Positions 42,973 to 51,655 of a stretch of 64,000 nt of DNA are shown in pieces. Both the position numbers and the translations under genes were made by a program. The stretch spans positions 248,001 through 312,000 of the forward strand of contig NZ_JAIVMG010000004.1 of NCBI RefSeq assembly GCF_020177335.1. Reading direction: 5' to 3'. The notes below the pieces were generated by a model that was not told where the DNA came from, made no database searches, and saw only the letters and a program-made list of their open reading frames with translations. Origin of the DNA: Stappia indica (lineage in GTDB: Bacteria > Pseudomonadota > Alphaproteobacteria > Rhizobiales > Stappiaceae). Every line of letters starts with the position of its first letter. Position 1 is the stretch's first letter.

Positions 42973-44316
42973 ATGCGCCAATGGATCAAGAACCCGCTCG
43001 CCATTCTTGCCCCGGAGGCTGAAGGCGGCGTCGTCATCGAGGACGGCCGCATCGCCGAATGTGTCGCCGCCGGTCAGCAGCCATCGCAGCCGGTCGATCG
43101 CACCTTCGATGCCTCCCGCCACGTGGTGATCCCGGGGCTGATCAACACCCATCACCATTTCTTCCAAACCCTGACCCGCGCCCATCCCGCCGCCATCAAC
43201 AAGGAGCTGTTTCCCTGGCTGACCGCGCTCTACCCGATCTGGGCGCGCAACGTCACCCCGGAGACCTTCCGTATGGGCACGCGGCTGGCGCTCACAGAAC
43301 TGATGATGTCCGGCTGCACCGCCGCCTCCGACCATCACTATCTGTTTCCCGCCGGCCTGGAAGACGCCATCGACATTCAGGTGGAGGAGGCCACCCGGCT
43401 CGGCATCCGCATGACCGTCACCCGCGGCTCGATGAACCTCAGCCAGAAGGACGGCGGTCTGCCGCCCGATACGGTGGTGCAGGACGAGGACACCATCCTC
43501 GCCGATTGCGAGCGGGTGCTGGCGCGCTACCACGACCGGTCCGAAGGCTCGCGCATCCAGGTGGCGCTCGCCCCTTGCGCCCCCTTCACCGTGACCAAGC
43601 GGCTCATGCGCGAAAGCGTTGCCCTGGCCGAGCGGTTCGACTGCCGCCTGCACACCCATCTCGGCGAGACCATCGACGAGGACGACTACTGCCTGCACCA
43701 CTTCCAGTGCCGTCCGGTCGACTATCTGGAGGAATGCGGCTGGCTCAACGACCGGGTCTGGCTCGCCCATGGCATCCATTTCAACGATGACGAGATCAAG
43801 CGGCTGGGCCATGCCTGTGTCGGCGTCTGCCACTGCCCGACCTCCAACATGACGCTGGCCTCCGGTCAGTGCCGCACCAAGGAGCTGGAGGCGGCCGGCT
43901 GCCCTGTCGGCCTCGGTGTCGACGGCTCGGCCTCCAATGACAATTCCAATCTGATGGAGAGCCTGCGCCACGCCCTGATGCTGAACCGACTGACCTATGA
44001 CGCAGCCAGCGTCACCCATCACGACACCTACCGCTGGGCGACGGAAGGCTCCGCCCGTTGCCTCGGACGCGAGGACATCGGCGCCATCAAACCCGGCAGG
44101 CAGGCCGATCTTGCGTTCTATACCCTGGACGAGTTGCGCTTTTCCGGCGCCGGCGATCCGCTCGCCGCCCTTGTCCTGTGCGGCGCCCACACCGCCGACC
44201 GGGTGATGATCGCCGGCGACTGGACGGTGGAGGACGGACGTCCGGTGCATCTCGATATCGACCGGCTGCGGGCCGAGCATGGCGCCGCAGCGCGCCGGTT
44301 CCTGGAGAGCTTCTGA
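42973..44316 (+). CDS. 8-oxoguanine deaminase-like amidohydrolase (ATZ/TRZ family)
   Basis: 447 aa metal hydrolase. Metal ligands in GLINTHHHFFQTLTRAHP (His60, His62), HTHLGE near 230, HGIHFN near 267, and the base-contacting VDGSASNDNSN near 316. The NTHHHFFQ-TLTRA pattern matches the subgroup characterised as 8-oxoguanine deaminase (which makes uric acid), as I recall it; TrzN-type relatives dechlorinate triazines. ATG 42973 follows GGAAGG. Lies between RidA and an MFS gene in a purine-like catabolic cluster. Confidence 0.85.
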   Translation: MRQWIKNPLAILAPEAEGGVVIEDGRIAECVAAGQQPSQPVDRTFDASRHVVIPGLINTHHHFFQTLTRAHPAAINKELFPWLTALYPIWARNVTPETFRMGTRLALTELMMSGCTAASDHHYLFPAGLEDAIDIQVEEATRLGIRMTVTRGSMNLSQKDGGLPPDTVVQDEDTILADCERVLARYHDRSEGSRIQVALAPCAPFTVTKRLMRESVALAERFDCRLHTHLGETIDEDDYCLHHFQCRPVDYLEECGWLNDRVWLAHGIHFNDDEIKRLGHACVGVCHCPTSNMTLASGQCRTKELEAAGCPVGLGVDGSASNDNSNLMESLRHALMLNRLTYDAASVTHHDTYRWATEGSARCLGREDIGAIKPGRQADLAFYTLDELRFSGAGDPLAALVLCGAHTADRVMIAGDWTVEDGRPVHLDIDRLRAEHGAAARRFLESF

Positions 44317-44347
44317 CCGCCCCCGGCCCGTCCGGCCCTGCCGGATT

Positions 44348-45484
44348 TCAAGCCCTGTCGCTGCGCAGCGACGGGGCCAGCACCGTCACCATCAAAGCCA
44401 TCACCGCCAGGAAGACGAACCCGGCGGTGAGCGACAGCCCCTCGGCAATGGCGCCGACGAGCGGCGGGCCGAGCAACAGGCTGCCGTAGCCAAGGGTCGA
44501 GACACTGGCGAGCCCCGCCCCCGGCGAGATCACCGGATCGCTCGCCGCGCGGGAATAGACCAGCGGCGCCAAGGGCGCCATTCCGGCCCCCGTCAGCGCA
44601 AATCCGGCCCAGGCCACCACCACATTGGGCGCCAGCACCACCGTCAGGATGCCGCTCGCCGCCACGACCCCGCCGACCCGGGCGACATTGCTGGGGCCGA
44701 ACCGCACCACCAGCCGATCCCCGGCGAAACGAAAGGTCACCATGAAGATGGAAAAGAAGGTGAAGCCCAGCGCCGCATAGGCCTCGCCGGCGTTCAGCAC
44801 ATCGACCAGGAAGATCGCCCCCCAGTCGGCAATCGCCCCCTCGCCGATCATGGCACAGAAACCGAGCATGCCGACGAGGATCAGGCTGCCGCGCGGAAGG
44901 GCGATCAACGGGCTCTTCTGACCGCGCCCGGTAATGCCCTGCCAGGGGATCGCCGACAGCCACAGCGCCGGAATGGCGGTCAACAGCGCAAACAACGAGA
45001 AATGGGTGGCAACGGAAAGGCCATTCAGGATCGCCAGCGCGCCGATGCCCGCGCCGCACCCGGCGCCAACGCTCCACATGGCGTGGAACGACACCATGAT
45101 CGACCGTCCGCGTGCCCGCTCCACCTCCGCGCCGAAGGCATTCATCGCCACATCCATGCCGCCGTGACAGGCACCGAGGAAAAACAGCAACGGTGCCAGA
45201 TGCCAAGGCTCGGAGGCCAGCGCGACCATCGCCAGCGCCGGACCATGGGCAATGGCGACCAGCCGCGAGGTGCGCGCCGCGCCGATCTCATCCGCCAGCC
45301 GGCCGGCGAGCGGAAACGACAGGATCGCCCCGAGCGCCATGCACAAGAGGTAAAGCCCCAGCTCGCCCTCACCGAGATCGAGCGCCGCCCGGACACTCGG
45401 CACCCGCGAGGCCCAGGACCCGAACAAAGCGCCATTGAAGAAGAAGAGCGCCGAAACGGCGACACGCGGTGTTCTGAGCAGCAT
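44348..45484 (-). CDS. MFS transporter
   Basis: 378 aa, about twelve hydrophobic helices, MFS_1 family, YbjJ-like. First-helix NGALFGSWASRVPSVRAAL (about 17-35) and loop GRLADEIGAARTSRL are typical. Compact loops. Shine-Dalgarno weak. It is convergent with the 8-oxoguanine-deaminase-like gene (31 bp apart) and divergent from the creatininase-family gene. Substrate unknown; a base, nucleoside or related metabolite is plausible from context. Confidence 0.85.
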   Translation of the reverse strand: MLLRTPRVAVSALFFFNGALFGSWASRVPSVRAALDLGEGELGLYLLCMALGAILSFPLAGRLADEIGAARTSRLVAIAHGPALAMVALASEPWHLAPLLFFLGACHGGMDVAMNAFGAEVERARGRSIMVSFHAMWSVGAGCGAGIGALAILNGLSVATHFSLFALLTAIPALWLSAIPWQGITGRGQKSPLIALPRGSLILVGMLGFCAMIGEGAIADWGAIFLVDVLNAGEAYAALGFTFFSIFMVTFRFAGDRLVVRFGPSNVARVGGVVAASGILTVVLAPNVVVAWAGFALTGAGMAPLAPLVYSRAASDPVISPGAGLASVSTLGYGSLLLGPPLVGAIAEGLSLTAGFVFLAVMALMVTVLAPSLRSDRA

Positions 45485-45704
45485 GCTGGAAAATCCGGAT
45501 GAGAAAAGACAGGCAGGACAAATGCAGCGTCCCCGAATACCCTGTCCGGCGCGGCGAGGAAATGCACCTGCCGAGAAAATTCAAACGATTTAATGTGCAA
45601 GAGCCGCTTCCCGGCGCTGCGCGTGATGCGGAATGCGCTATGGTTTGCGCCGGCCGGCGCGATCCGCGCCACAGCACGATCCGACCCGCAACAATGAGGC
45701 AGCC

Positions 45705-46508
45705 ATGTCCGATCTCCCCCGCAGGTTCTGGCACGAGATGACGGCATTCGATTTCGCCGAAGCCGACACCTCCGACTGGATCGCGATCCTCCCGGTCGCC
45801 GCCATCGAACAACACGGCCCGCACCTGCCGGTCTTCACCGATACCTGCATCGCCGAAGGACAGATCTCACGGGTGCTGGAGCTGCTGCCGGACGATCTTC
45901 CGGCGACCTTCCTGCCCGTCCAGGCGGTCGGCAAGTCGAACGAACATATTTCCTCGCCCGGCAGCCTGACGCTGTCCTGGGACACCGCCACCCGCGCCTG
46001 GACCGAGATCGGCGAAAGCGTTTTCCGCGCCGGCATCCGCAAGATGGTGCTGATCACCTCTCACGGCGGCAATGTGCCGATCAGCGACATCGTCGCCCGG
46101 GAATTGCGGGTGAAGCACGACATGCTGGTCACCGCCACCGGCTGGTCCCGCTTCGGTCAGCCCGAGGGGCTGTTTCCGCCGAAGGAGTTCACCTACGGCA
46201 TCCACGGCGGCGATATCGAGACCTCGCTGATGCTGTATCTGCGCCCGGATCTCGTCAAGATGGACAAGGCGCGCGACTTTGCCTCCACCCAGCTCGACTT
46301 CATCGAAGAGTTCAAGCATCTGCGCGGTCATGGGCCGGCCCAGTTCGGCTGGAAGGCGCAGGACCTCAATCCGGCGGGCGTCGTCGGCAACGCCGCCAAT
46401 GCCAGCGCCGCGAAGGGACAGGCTTCGCTCGACCATGCCGCGCGCGGCTTCGTCGAGCTGCTGCAGGACATCCACGCCTTCGATCTTGAACGCCTCTGGC
46501 GCCCCTGA
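45705..46508 (+). CDS. Creatininase-family amidohydrolase
   Basis: 267 aa. Metal-binding residues Glu35, His37, His40 and Asp46 in AAIEQHGPHLPVFTDT, then ITSHGGNVP near 120 and GIHGGDIETSLML near 167. Family reactions: creatinine ring opening, formamide deformylation (ArfB), mycofactocin maturation. Within this cluster a cyclic amide or formamide from ring breakdown is plausible. ATG follows GAGGCAGCC. Ends just before a long hairpin shared with the convergent ArsC-like gene. Confidence 0.88.
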   Translation: MSDLPRRFWHEMTAFDFAEADTSDWIAILPVAAIEQHGPHLPVFTDTCIAEGQISRVLELLPDDLPATFLPVQAVGKSNEHISSPGSLTLSWDTATRAWTEIGESVFRAGIRKMVLITSHGGNVPISDIVARELRVKHDMLVTATGWSRFGQPEGLFPPKEFTYGIHGGDIETSLMLYLRPDLVKMDKARDFASTQLDFIEEFKHLRGHGPAQFGWKAQDLNPAGVVGNAANASAAKGQASLDHAARGFVELLQDIHAFDLERLWRP

Positions 46509-46525
46509 CGTCCCCCTTGGAACAG

Positions 46526-46564
46526 CCCTCTCCCCGCCGCCTTGCGGGCGCTGCGGGGAGAGGG
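46526..46564. terminator. Long hairpin between convergent genes, REP-like
   Basis: 12-bp perfect arms CCCTCTCCCCGC (46526-46537) and GCGGGGAGAGGG (46553-46564); the 15-nt loop has an inner CGCC/GGCG stem. It fills the 63-bp convergent gap. No T-run, so probably bidirectional Rho-dependent or mRNA 3'-end protecting. The CCCTCTCCCCGC...GCGGGGAGAGGG pattern is familiar as a dispersed extragenic palindrome in alphaproteobacteria. Confidence 0.6.
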
Positions 46565-46571
46565 CGCGTCC

Positions 46572-46922
46572 TCACGCGCACACAGTCGCCCATTCCTCCC
46601 GGTTGAATCCGACCAGCCAGCGCCCGTCCGCATCCAGCACCGGCCGCTTGATCAAAGAGGGGTTCGCCACCAGTACCGCAATCGCCGAGGCCGCATCGGT
46701 CACACCGGCGCGTGTCTCCTCCGGCAGCTTGCGCCACGTGGTACCGCGCCGGTTGACGAGCTCCTCCCAGCCCAACTCCTGCACGAAACGCGCAAGCAAA
46801 TCAGCGTCCAGACCGGCTTTCCGGTAGTCATGAAACACATGATCGACACCATTTTCTGCTAGGAACGAACGCGCCTTCTTCATGGTATCGCAGTTGGAGA
46901 TCCCGTAGATCGTGACAGTCAT
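46572..46922 (-). CDS. ArsC/Spx-family protein (YffB-like)
   Basis: 116 aa thioredoxin-fold protein. YGISNCDTMKKARSFL carries Cys11 without a second Cys (monothiol), the YffB/Spx branch. SLIKRPVLDADGRWLVGF near the C-terminus is typical. True arsenate reductases share the fold; YffB-type function is unclear, perhaps glutathione-linked. ATG 46922 follows AGGGAGAGACG. Divergent from the cyclase gene, sharing an 86-bp promoter region. Confidence 0.88.
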   Translation of the reverse strand: MTVTIYGISNCDTMKKARSFLAENGVDHVFHDYRKAGLDADLLARFVQELGWEELVNRRGTTWRKLPEETRAGVTDAASAIAVLVANPSLIKRPVLDADGRWLVGFNREEWATVCA

Positions 46923-47008
46923 CGTCTCTCCCTGAATGTCGGAACGTTTGTGGCATTTGACCGTGCCCCATCTCTTGCGCACATCATAGGGACGACAACA
47001 CAAGGCGA

Positions 47009-48730
47009 ATGGCAATGGTCGAAACGCGTGGAACCACAGGTACGGCGAGCGCCGCTGCGTTTCGGCAGCGCCTGCGTCTGGTGAGCGGCCTGACCCTCCT
47101 GACCTTCGCCTTCACCCATTTCCTCAATCACATGCTCGGGCTCTGGTCGCTTGAGGCGATGGAGGCCGGGCGCGAGCTGTTCCTGGCCGTCTGGCGCAAC
47201 CCGCTGGGCGAGCTCCTGCTCGTGACCGCGATTCTCACCCATGTCGCCCTCGCCCTGTGGAAGACCGCGCGGCGGCGCACCTGGCGCATGCCGGTCTGGC
47301 AATGGATCCAGTTGCTGCTCGGTCTGGCCATTCCCTATCTGCTGATTCCGCATGTGATCGGCACCGCCGGGCTCGCCGCCCGCTTCGGCTACGCCGACAC
47401 CTACCGCAATGTGCTGACGATCTTCTGGCCCGGTTTGCTCGTCAACCAGACCACCTTGATGGTGCTGGTCTGGACCCATGGCATGATCGGTCTGCATTTC
47501 TGGCTCCGCCTCAGCAAGGTCTACCGGCGCTGGTTCCCCTGGCTCTTGTCCGTGGCGGTGCTGGTGCCGGTGCTCGCGTCCCTTGGCTGGATCGGCGCGG
47601 CCCGACGGCTGGCCCTGGTGGAACAGGTCCCCTTCCCCCTCACCGGGGAGATGATCACCTGGTCCGATCCGCTGATCCTCATTCTGCAACGGGGATTTTT
47701 CGGTCTGCTGGCCTTGGTCGTGGCCGCGATTCTGGTGCGCACCATCCGTCGCCGCTTCGCCGAGACCATTACCATCACATACCCGGGCGGCAGAACCCTC
47801 AGGGTCGTCCCGGGCCCGACATTGCTGGAAGTCAGCCGCATGAACGGCATCGCCCATGCGGATGTCTGCGGCGGACGGGCACGCTGCTCCACCTGCCGCA
47901 CCCGTATTCTGGCCGGCGGCGACAGCCTGCCGCCGCCCTCCACCCAGGAAGCACAGGTGCTGGCGCGGATCGGCGCCGATGACACCGTGCGGCTCGCCTG
48001 CCAGATCCGCCCCACCGCCCCGCTCAAGGTACAGCCGCTGGTGCCGGCGCGCGGCGCACCCCGCCGCAACGTCACCTCCGGCGATGCCTACCACTGGGGG
48101 GTGGAGCAGCCAGCCGCGATCCTCTTCGTCGATCTGCGCAACTTCACCGGCATTACCGAAAGCCGCCTGTCCTATGACGTGGTGTTCCTGCTCAACCGCT
48201 ACCTTGGCGAAACGGCCCGGGCCATCGAGGCCTGCGGAGGCTATGTCGACAAGTTCATCGGCGATGGGGTGATGGCGATCTTCGGCATGACCGACGGCAT
48301 CCAGTCCGGCTGCCGCAATGCTCTTGCCGCCACCAATGCCATCGCCGAAAACCTGGAGCACCTGAACGTAGAACTGGCCAGCCAGCTCGAGACCCCCTTG
48401 CGGATCGGCATGGGCCTTCATGCCGGGCAGGTGATCCTGGGCCGGATCGGCGCGGCCGATGGCGGCAACCTGGGAGCTGGCACCCGCATCACCGCCCTTG
48501 GCGACGTGGTCAATATCGCCAGCCGGCTGGAAGCCGCCTCCAAGGAACTCGGCCAGACGCTGGTCGTCTCGCGGCAGGTCCTGAGGATCGCCGGATATTC
48601 CTGCGACGCGGCTCGGGAAACGGAAATCGAAGTACGCGGCCGCAGTCGCCCGATGACCGTCTATGCCGTGACCCCGCCCACACCGCTGCGCGAAGCTCTC
48701 GCCAGCCCGACGGAAAACGCGGCGGAATGA
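47009..48730 (+). CDS. CyaC-like adenylate cyclase with haem-type membrane anchor and 2Fe-2S domain
   Basis: 573 aa. Six hydrophobic helices (about 22-45, 65-85, 97-120, 137-168, 173-198, 220-247) resemble the cytochrome b anchor of succinate dehydrogenase and hold His37, His41, His78, His115, His157 and His163, enough for two bis-His haems. Next, a plant-type ferredoxin domain (about 255-345) with Cys287, Cys293, Cys296 and Cys331. Last, a class III cyclase domain (about 365-550) with metal Asp375 and Asp419, Lys415 and NIASRLE; Lys plus Asp in GDVVNIA indicates ATP. Sinorhizobium CyaC is reported as a quinone-responsive redox cyclase with such an anchor (from memory). Would link respiratory redox state to cAMP. 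Confidence 0.87.
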   Translation: MAMVETRGTTGTASAAAFRQRLRLVSGLTLLTFAFTHFLNHMLGLWSLEAMEAGRELFLAVWRNPLGELLLVTAILTHVALALWKTARRRTWRMPVWQWIQLLLGLAIPYLLIPHVIGTAGLAARFGYADTYRNVLTIFWPGLLVNQTTLMVLVWTHGMIGLHFWLRLSKVYRRWFPWLLSVAVLVPVLASLGWIGAARRLALVEQVPFPLTGEMITWSDPLILILQRGFFGLLALVVAAILVRTIRRRFAETITITYPGGRTLRVVPGPTLLEVSRMNGIAHADVCGGRARCSTCRTRILAGGDSLPPPSTQEAQVLARIGADDTVRLACQIRPTAPLKVQPLVPARGAPRRNVTSGDAYHWGVEQPAAILFVDLRNFTGITESRLSYDVVFLLNRYLGETARAIEACGGYVDKFIGDGVMAIFGMTDGIQSGCRNALAATNAIAENLEHLNVELASQLETPLRIGMGLHAGQVILGRIGAADGGNLGAGTRITALGDVVNIASRLEAASKELGQTLVVSRQVLRIAGYSCDAARETEIEVRGRSRPMTVYAVTPPTPLREALASPTENAAE

Positions 48731-49000
48731 ACAGGACCTGACGGTGACGGCCCAGCTTGGACCGCCCCCCATGAAATGGGCTGAAAATGGCGCGGCTCGC
48801 CGCCGATCAGCCGTTTCTGAAACATCTGATTCGCGCCCCTCTCGCAAATAGACGAAAGCACGCTGGACGCGCGGTTTCAGGCTTGTTTAGATGCGAGGCG
48901 ACGGATTGCAAAAAATGGTTAAGACCACTTGTGATCGACTGGCGAAAGATCGGCATGAGGCAATCCGCATGAAAAAACAAAAGAAAACAATGAGGGGAAC

Positions 49001-50584
49001 ATGCGCATCATCGGACAACTGGCTCTTGCGGGAGCGATAGCCTCGACAACCCTTACGGCAGCCTCCGCCGAGACACTGAAATACGCCTTTCAAGGCACCC
49101 TCAACCAGCTCGACCCCTATACCCTGAACGAAACCTTCACGCTCGGCTCCCATGGCAATGTCTATGAGGGGCTGACCCGCCGGGCACCGGACCTCACAAT
49201 CGAACCGGCCCTTGCCGAACGCTGGGAGATCATCGAGCCGAATCGCTGGCGCTTTTATCTGCGCAAGGGCGTGAAATTCCACAATGGCAACGATTTCAAT
49301 GCCGATGACGTGGTGTTCTCCGCTGGGCGCGTCCGCTCGGAAGGCTCCGACCTGACCTCGCGTATCGATCCGGATGTGAAGGTGGAGAAGATCGACGATT
49401 TCACCGTCGATTTCGTCCTGCCCGAGCCGAACCCGATCCTTCACTACTCCTGGGACACCTGGTTCATCATGGACAAGGAGTGGACGGAGGCCAATGACGC
49501 GGTCAAGGTCACCTCTGCCTCGGACACCACGCCGAACTACGCCTCGCTTCACGCCAACGGCACCGGCCCGTTCACGGTCGTCAGCCACGAGGCCGGCGTC
49601 AAGACCGTCTATGCGCGCTATGACGACTGGTGGGACACCGCGATCCACAATCTCGATACGGTCGAATTCACACCGATCGCCTCGGACGCGACCCGCATCG
49701 CCGCGCTCCTGTCCGGCGATCTCGACATGGTCTATCCGGTGCCCGTTCAAGACATCAAGCGGGTGGAGAGCAACGAGGGCACGCGCGCCCTGACGGGTCC
49801 GGAGCTGCGCACCGTCTTTCTCGGCTTCGACCAGCGCCGTGACGAGTTGCTGCATTCGACAGTGAAGGGCAAGAACCCGTTCAAGGATGTGCGGGTGCGC
49901 AAGGCCTTCTACCAGGCGCTCAATCTTGACGCGATCCGCGACAAGATCATGCGCGGCCTGTCGACGCCGTCCGCCCTGATGATCTCGCCCTTCCTGTTCT
50001 CCCGGGCCGGTGATTTCGAGCGCCTGCCCTATGATCCGAAGGCGGCGAAGGCGCTTCTGGTCGAAGCCGGCTACCCTGATGGCTTCGGCGTCAGTCTGGA
50101 CTGCCCGAACGATCGCTATGTCAATGACGAGGCGATCTGCCAGACGGTCGCCGCCTTCCTTGCGCGGATCGGCATCCAGGTTGACCTCAACGCCCAGCCG
50201 AAGGCCCAGTATTTCGCCAAGGTGCTGGCCTCCGGCGGCTACGACACCTCGTTCTATCTGCTCGGCTGGACCCCGGCGTCCTTCGACAGCTCGAACGTGC
50301 TCGCCGACCTGCATGGCTGTCGCAACGACAAGGGCACCGGCGGGCCGTTCAATCTCGGCGGCTACTGCAATCCGGAGGTCGATGCCCTCACCGCGCGGAT
50401 CTTCGCCGAGAACGATCCGGACACGCGCGACCAGCTGATCGTCGACGCCTATCGCCTTACCCTTGACGATGTGGCCTATATTCCGCTGCATCAGCAGGGG
50501 CTTGCCTGGGGCGTTTCAAACCGGGTCGAGCTGCAGCAACGGGCGGACAACCAGTTCCACTTCCGCTGGGTCGTGAAGAAATAG
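49001..50584 (+). CDS. Peptide/nickel-type ABC transporter substrate-binding protein (SBP_bac_5)
   Basis: 527 aa periplasmic protein. Signal peptide MRIIGQLALAGAIASTTLTA with cleavage near ASA before ETLKYAF. Family motifs: VYEGLTRRAPDLTIEPALAERW (about 50-71), VKFHNGNDFNADDVVFS (about 92-108) and a C-terminal half with NLDAIRDKIMRG. Imports oligopeptides or related solutes. ATG follows GAGGGGAAC. First gene of the five-gene operon; a hairpin separates it from the permease. Confidence 0.92.
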   Translation: MRIIGQLALAGAIASTTLTAASAETLKYAFQGTLNQLDPYTLNETFTLGSHGNVYEGLTRRAPDLTIEPALAERWEIIEPNRWRFYLRKGVKFHNGNDFNADDVVFSAGRVRSEGSDLTSRIDPDVKVEKIDDFTVDFVLPEPNPILHYSWDTWFIMDKEWTEANDAVKVTSASDTTPNYASLHANGTGPFTVVSHEAGVKTVYARYDDWWDTAIHNLDTVEFTPIASDATRIAALLSGDLDMVYPVPVQDIKRVESNEGTRALTGPELRTVFLGFDQRRDELLHSTVKGKNPFKDVRVRKAFYQALNLDAIRDKIMRGLSTPSALMISPFLFSRAGDFERLPYDPKAAKALLVEAGYPDGFGVSLDCPNDRYVNDEAICQTVAAFLARIGIQVDLNAQPKAQYFAKVLASGGYDTSFYLLGWTPASFDSSNVLADLHGCRNDKGTGGPFNLGGYCNPEVDALTARIFAENDPDTRDQLIVDAYRLTLDDVAYIPLHQQGLAWGVSNRVELQQRADNQFHFRWVVKK

Positions 50585-50597
50585 CGGCAACGGGATC

Positions 50598-50635
50598 TCC
50601 GGCGGGCCGCGACCTCATCCGCGCCGCCCGCCGGA
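50598..50635 (+). terminator. Intercistronic hairpin after binding-protein gene
   Basis: Perfect 10-bp arms TCCGGCGGGC (50598-50607) and GCCCGCCGGA (50626-50635), 14 bp after the stop, followed by CCTTTCC. Typical of operons where the binding-protein mRNA is made or kept in excess over the permease mRNA. Confidence 0.5.
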
Positions 50636-50666
50636 CCTTTCCAGGCTTTCCACTCATCGAGGCTTC

Positions 50667-51644
50667 ATGCTTGCCTTCACCATCCGCCGTCTGCTCCAGG
50701 CCATCGGCGTCATGCTCGTCGTCGCCCTGATTTCCTTCACCCTGTTTCGCTATGTCGGCGATCCGGTCAACCAGATGGTTGGCCTGGACACCTCGCTGGA
50801 ACAGCGCGAGGCCTTGCGCGAGCAACTGGGACTGAACGATCCGGTTCTGGTCCAGTTCGCCCGCTTCGTCACCCGCGCGGCACAACTGGATTTCGGCACC
50901 TCCTATCAGTTCCGCCAGCCGGTGGTCGATCTGATCGGCCGGCGCTTGCCGGCAACGCTGGAGCTGTCGCTGGTCTCCGCGCTGCTGGCCCTGCTCTGCG
51001 GCATTCCCATGGGCGTCTACACCGGCCTCAACCGTGACAGCCTGCTGTCCAAGCTGTTTCTCACCATTTCGCTGATCGGCATATCGCTGCCGACCTTCTT
51101 CATCGGCATCCTGCTGATCTTCCTGTTTTCCGTGACCCTGCAATGGCTGCCGAGCTTCGGGCGGGGAGAGGTGGTGGATTTCGGCTGGTGGAGCACCGGG
51201 CTCTTGACGATCAGCGGCCTCAAGGCGCTGATCCTGCCCGCAATCACCCTCGGCCTGTTCCAGATGACACTGATCATGCGGCTGGTGCGCTCGGAAATGC
51301 TTGAGGTGATCCGCACCGACTACATCAAGTTCGCCCGCGCCCGTGGTCTCAGCCAGCGCAGCATCCATTTCCGCCACGCCCTGAAGAACACGCTGGTGCC
51401 GGTGATCACCATCACCGGCCTGCAACTGGGCTCGATCATCGCCTTCGCGATCATCACCGAGACCGTGTTCCAGTGGCCGGGCATGGGGCTGTTGTTCCTG
51501 CAATCGGTGCAGAATGTCGATATTCCGGTGATGGCCGCCTACCTGATGCTGATCGCCTTCCTGTTCGTCGTCATCAACCTGATCGTCGACCTGCTCTATT
51601 TCGTCGTCGACCCGCGCCTGCGGGTCGAGCGCGCGTCCCATTGA
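50667..51644 (+). CDS. Dipeptide/oligopeptide ABC transporter permease (DppB/OppB type)
   Basis: 325 aa, six helices, N-terminal MLAFTIRRLLQAIGVMLVVA typical of DppB. Periplasmic loop GDPVNQMVGLDTSLEQREALREQLGL-like, then the EAA loop RTDYIKFARARGLSQRSIHFRHALKN (about 213-238). Partner of the DppC-type permease; stop and next start are 12 bp apart. Confidence 0.93.
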   Translation: MLAFTIRRLLQAIGVMLVVALISFTLFRYVGDPVNQMVGLDTSLEQREALREQLGLNDPVLVQFARFVTRAAQLDFGTSYQFRQPVVDLIGRRLPATLELSLVSALLALLCGIPMGVYTGLNRDSLLSKLFLTISLIGISLPTFFIGILLIFLFSVTLQWLPSFGRGEVVDFGWWSTGLLTISGLKALILPAITLGLFQMTLIMRLVRSEMLEVIRTDYIKFARARGLSQRSIHFRHALKNTLVPVITITGLQLGSIIAFAIITETVFQWPGMGLLFLQSVQNVDIPVMAAYLMLIAFLFVVINLIVDLLYFVVDPRLRVERASH

Positions 51645-51655
51645 GGAGCCAGCCG

